A DNA stretch of 5,187 nucleotides from assembly GCA_900765165.1 (NCBI GenBank), contig CAAFQR010000060.1, positions 1 to 5,187 on the forward strand, written 5' to 3'. Position 1 is the first letter of the stretch; each line of letters begins with the position of its first letter. A program made the position numbers and the translations under genes. Shown here piece after piece: positions 4,813-5,187 of the stretch. The DNA comes from Veillonellaceae bacterium (GTDB lineage Bacteria > Bacillota > Negativicutes > Veillonellales > Veillonellaceae). The notes beneath the pieces were generated by a model. The model ran no database searches. It saw only the letters and a list, made by a program, of their open reading frames with translations, and had not been told where the DNA came from.

Positions 4813-5187
4813 ATAACTACGTTACCCAAACTGGGACGTATAATCGTCCCATTCAATTAACACAGGCTACCGCTGAGTATAATTATTTAGGGGGCACTTC
4901 TCAGCAAACATATAGCTATGGTGGCCGTTACATTGCCGCTAAATGGCAACCGTTTGGTGCTCAACGCCAAGGTTACCTGTTAGGTACTGGTAGTAGTTTC
5001 GATGCTTCTGCAACAGTAGAAGGCAATCTAACTAATCATATAGCTGTAAGCTTAACTCCTCGTTTTGATTACACTAAGGAAGATTATGGTAAAGCCACTT
5101 TAGCAGAAGGGTATGCTAAGATTGGCTTTGGTGCTATGTTATTAACTGCTGGTAAAGAAGCTATGACGTGGGGGCAGGGGGCATCCG
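4800..5187 (+). pseudogene. Wzi-like outer-membrane beta-barrel fragment without start codon, running off the window
   Basis: The frame is open from the base after TAG (4797-4799) to the window end, about 129 codons. Recognisable protein begins near 4818 (YVTQTGTYNRPIQL). It shows alternating polar and aromatic strands typical of barrels: YSYGGRYIAAKWQPF, YLLGTGSSF, NHIAVSLTPRFDY, then LLTAGKEAMTWGQG. The last motif recalls the GRxxxWWGPG stretch of capsule-assembly Wzi proteins, so a Wzi-like or related barrel is a reasonable but uncertain guess. There is no ATG, GTG or TTG in frame before residues well inside the barrel, no signal peptide and no ribosome binding site, and the frame starts within a terminator. 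The upstream frames around the T8 tract are closed, so a simple slip does not restore a start. It is either a 5'-truncated pseudogene or a silent cassette. Its G+C (about 42%) and T/A-ending codons differ from the TerC genes. Confidence 0.55.
4832..4851. repeat. Perfect 20-bp inverted repeat with TATAAT centre
   Basis: TGGGACG (4832-4838) and CGTCCCA (4845-4851) are exact inverted repeats around TATAAT (4839-4844). No T-run follows, so it is not a terminator. Arms around a 6-bp spacer resemble core sites of tyrosine recombinases, though the arms are short. It is translated in frame as part of TGTYNRPI at the head of the barrel fragment. Confidence 0.5.

Noticed and set aside
4797..4820. Frameshift in the T8 tract joining the barrel frame to an upstream start
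   Set aside because: The other two frames upstream are short, closed by stops at 4774 or 4814, and carry no plausible signal peptide or ribosome binding site. The T-run is better explained by the terminator.
2619..4850. Shared ATCGTCCC between the TerC spacer repeat and the 4832-4851 palindrome
   Set aside because: An eight-base match in different contexts is likely chance. The flanks and spacing do not agree.
4662..4856. Minus-strand 64-residue frame across the small-ORF transcript
   Set aside because: It runs through the terminator and hairpins, has no ribosome binding site or recognisable domain, and is best explained as chance.

Overview
The window looks like part of a Negativicutes-type genome (a Firmicute with an outer membrane, for example a Veillonellaceae member), though this is an inference. 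The ribosome binding sites are strong and Firmicute-like (GGGAGG, GGAGG, AGGAGG), and the TerC/YjbE and MerR proteins are of common Firmicute types. The right edge encodes what reads as an outer-membrane beta-barrel segment. No tRNA, rRNA, CRISPR array or insertion sequence was seen.

Layout. Positions 1-244 hold a large terminator-like hairpin and a second inverted repeat. Positions 245-1606 (minus strand) encode a NorM-type MATE efflux pump. The 258-base divergent region 1607-1864 carries a good minus-strand promoter followed by an intrinsic terminator ahead of the MATE gene, and a hairpin-rich leader for the plus-strand gene. Two paralogous TerC/YjbE-family membrane proteins follow in tandem (1865-2566 and 2690-3358), probably metal (manganese) exporters. 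The spacer between them nests the second gene's promoter inside the loop of a terminator-like inverted repeat whose 3' arm covers that gene's Shine-Dalgarno. Next comes a MerR-family regulator with a GyrI-like ligand-binding half (3423-4271), with no terminator separating it from the second TerC gene.

Right part. After a short terminator (4426-4444) there is a classical MerR-type promoter: TTGACT and TATAGT 19 bp apart with a near-perfect dyad between them. It drives a roughly 300-nt transcript that carries a 20-residue hydrophobic peptide gene with an excellent ribosome binding site, several hairpins and a strong terminator (4778-4812). Directly after that terminator an open frame runs off the window edge. 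It encodes a Wzi-like barrel segment but has no start codon. Near its beginning lies a perfect 20-bp inverted repeat, 7 bp arms around a 6-bp TATAAT spacer, read through in frame.

Working model. Efflux genes (MATE, two TerC) sit with a ligand-sensing MerR regulator whose most convincing target is the downstream small-peptide transcript. The headless barrel gene beside a recombination-site-like palindrome could be a silent cassette of a surface-protein switching system, or simply a 5'-truncated pseudogene. The sequence alone does not decide between these.
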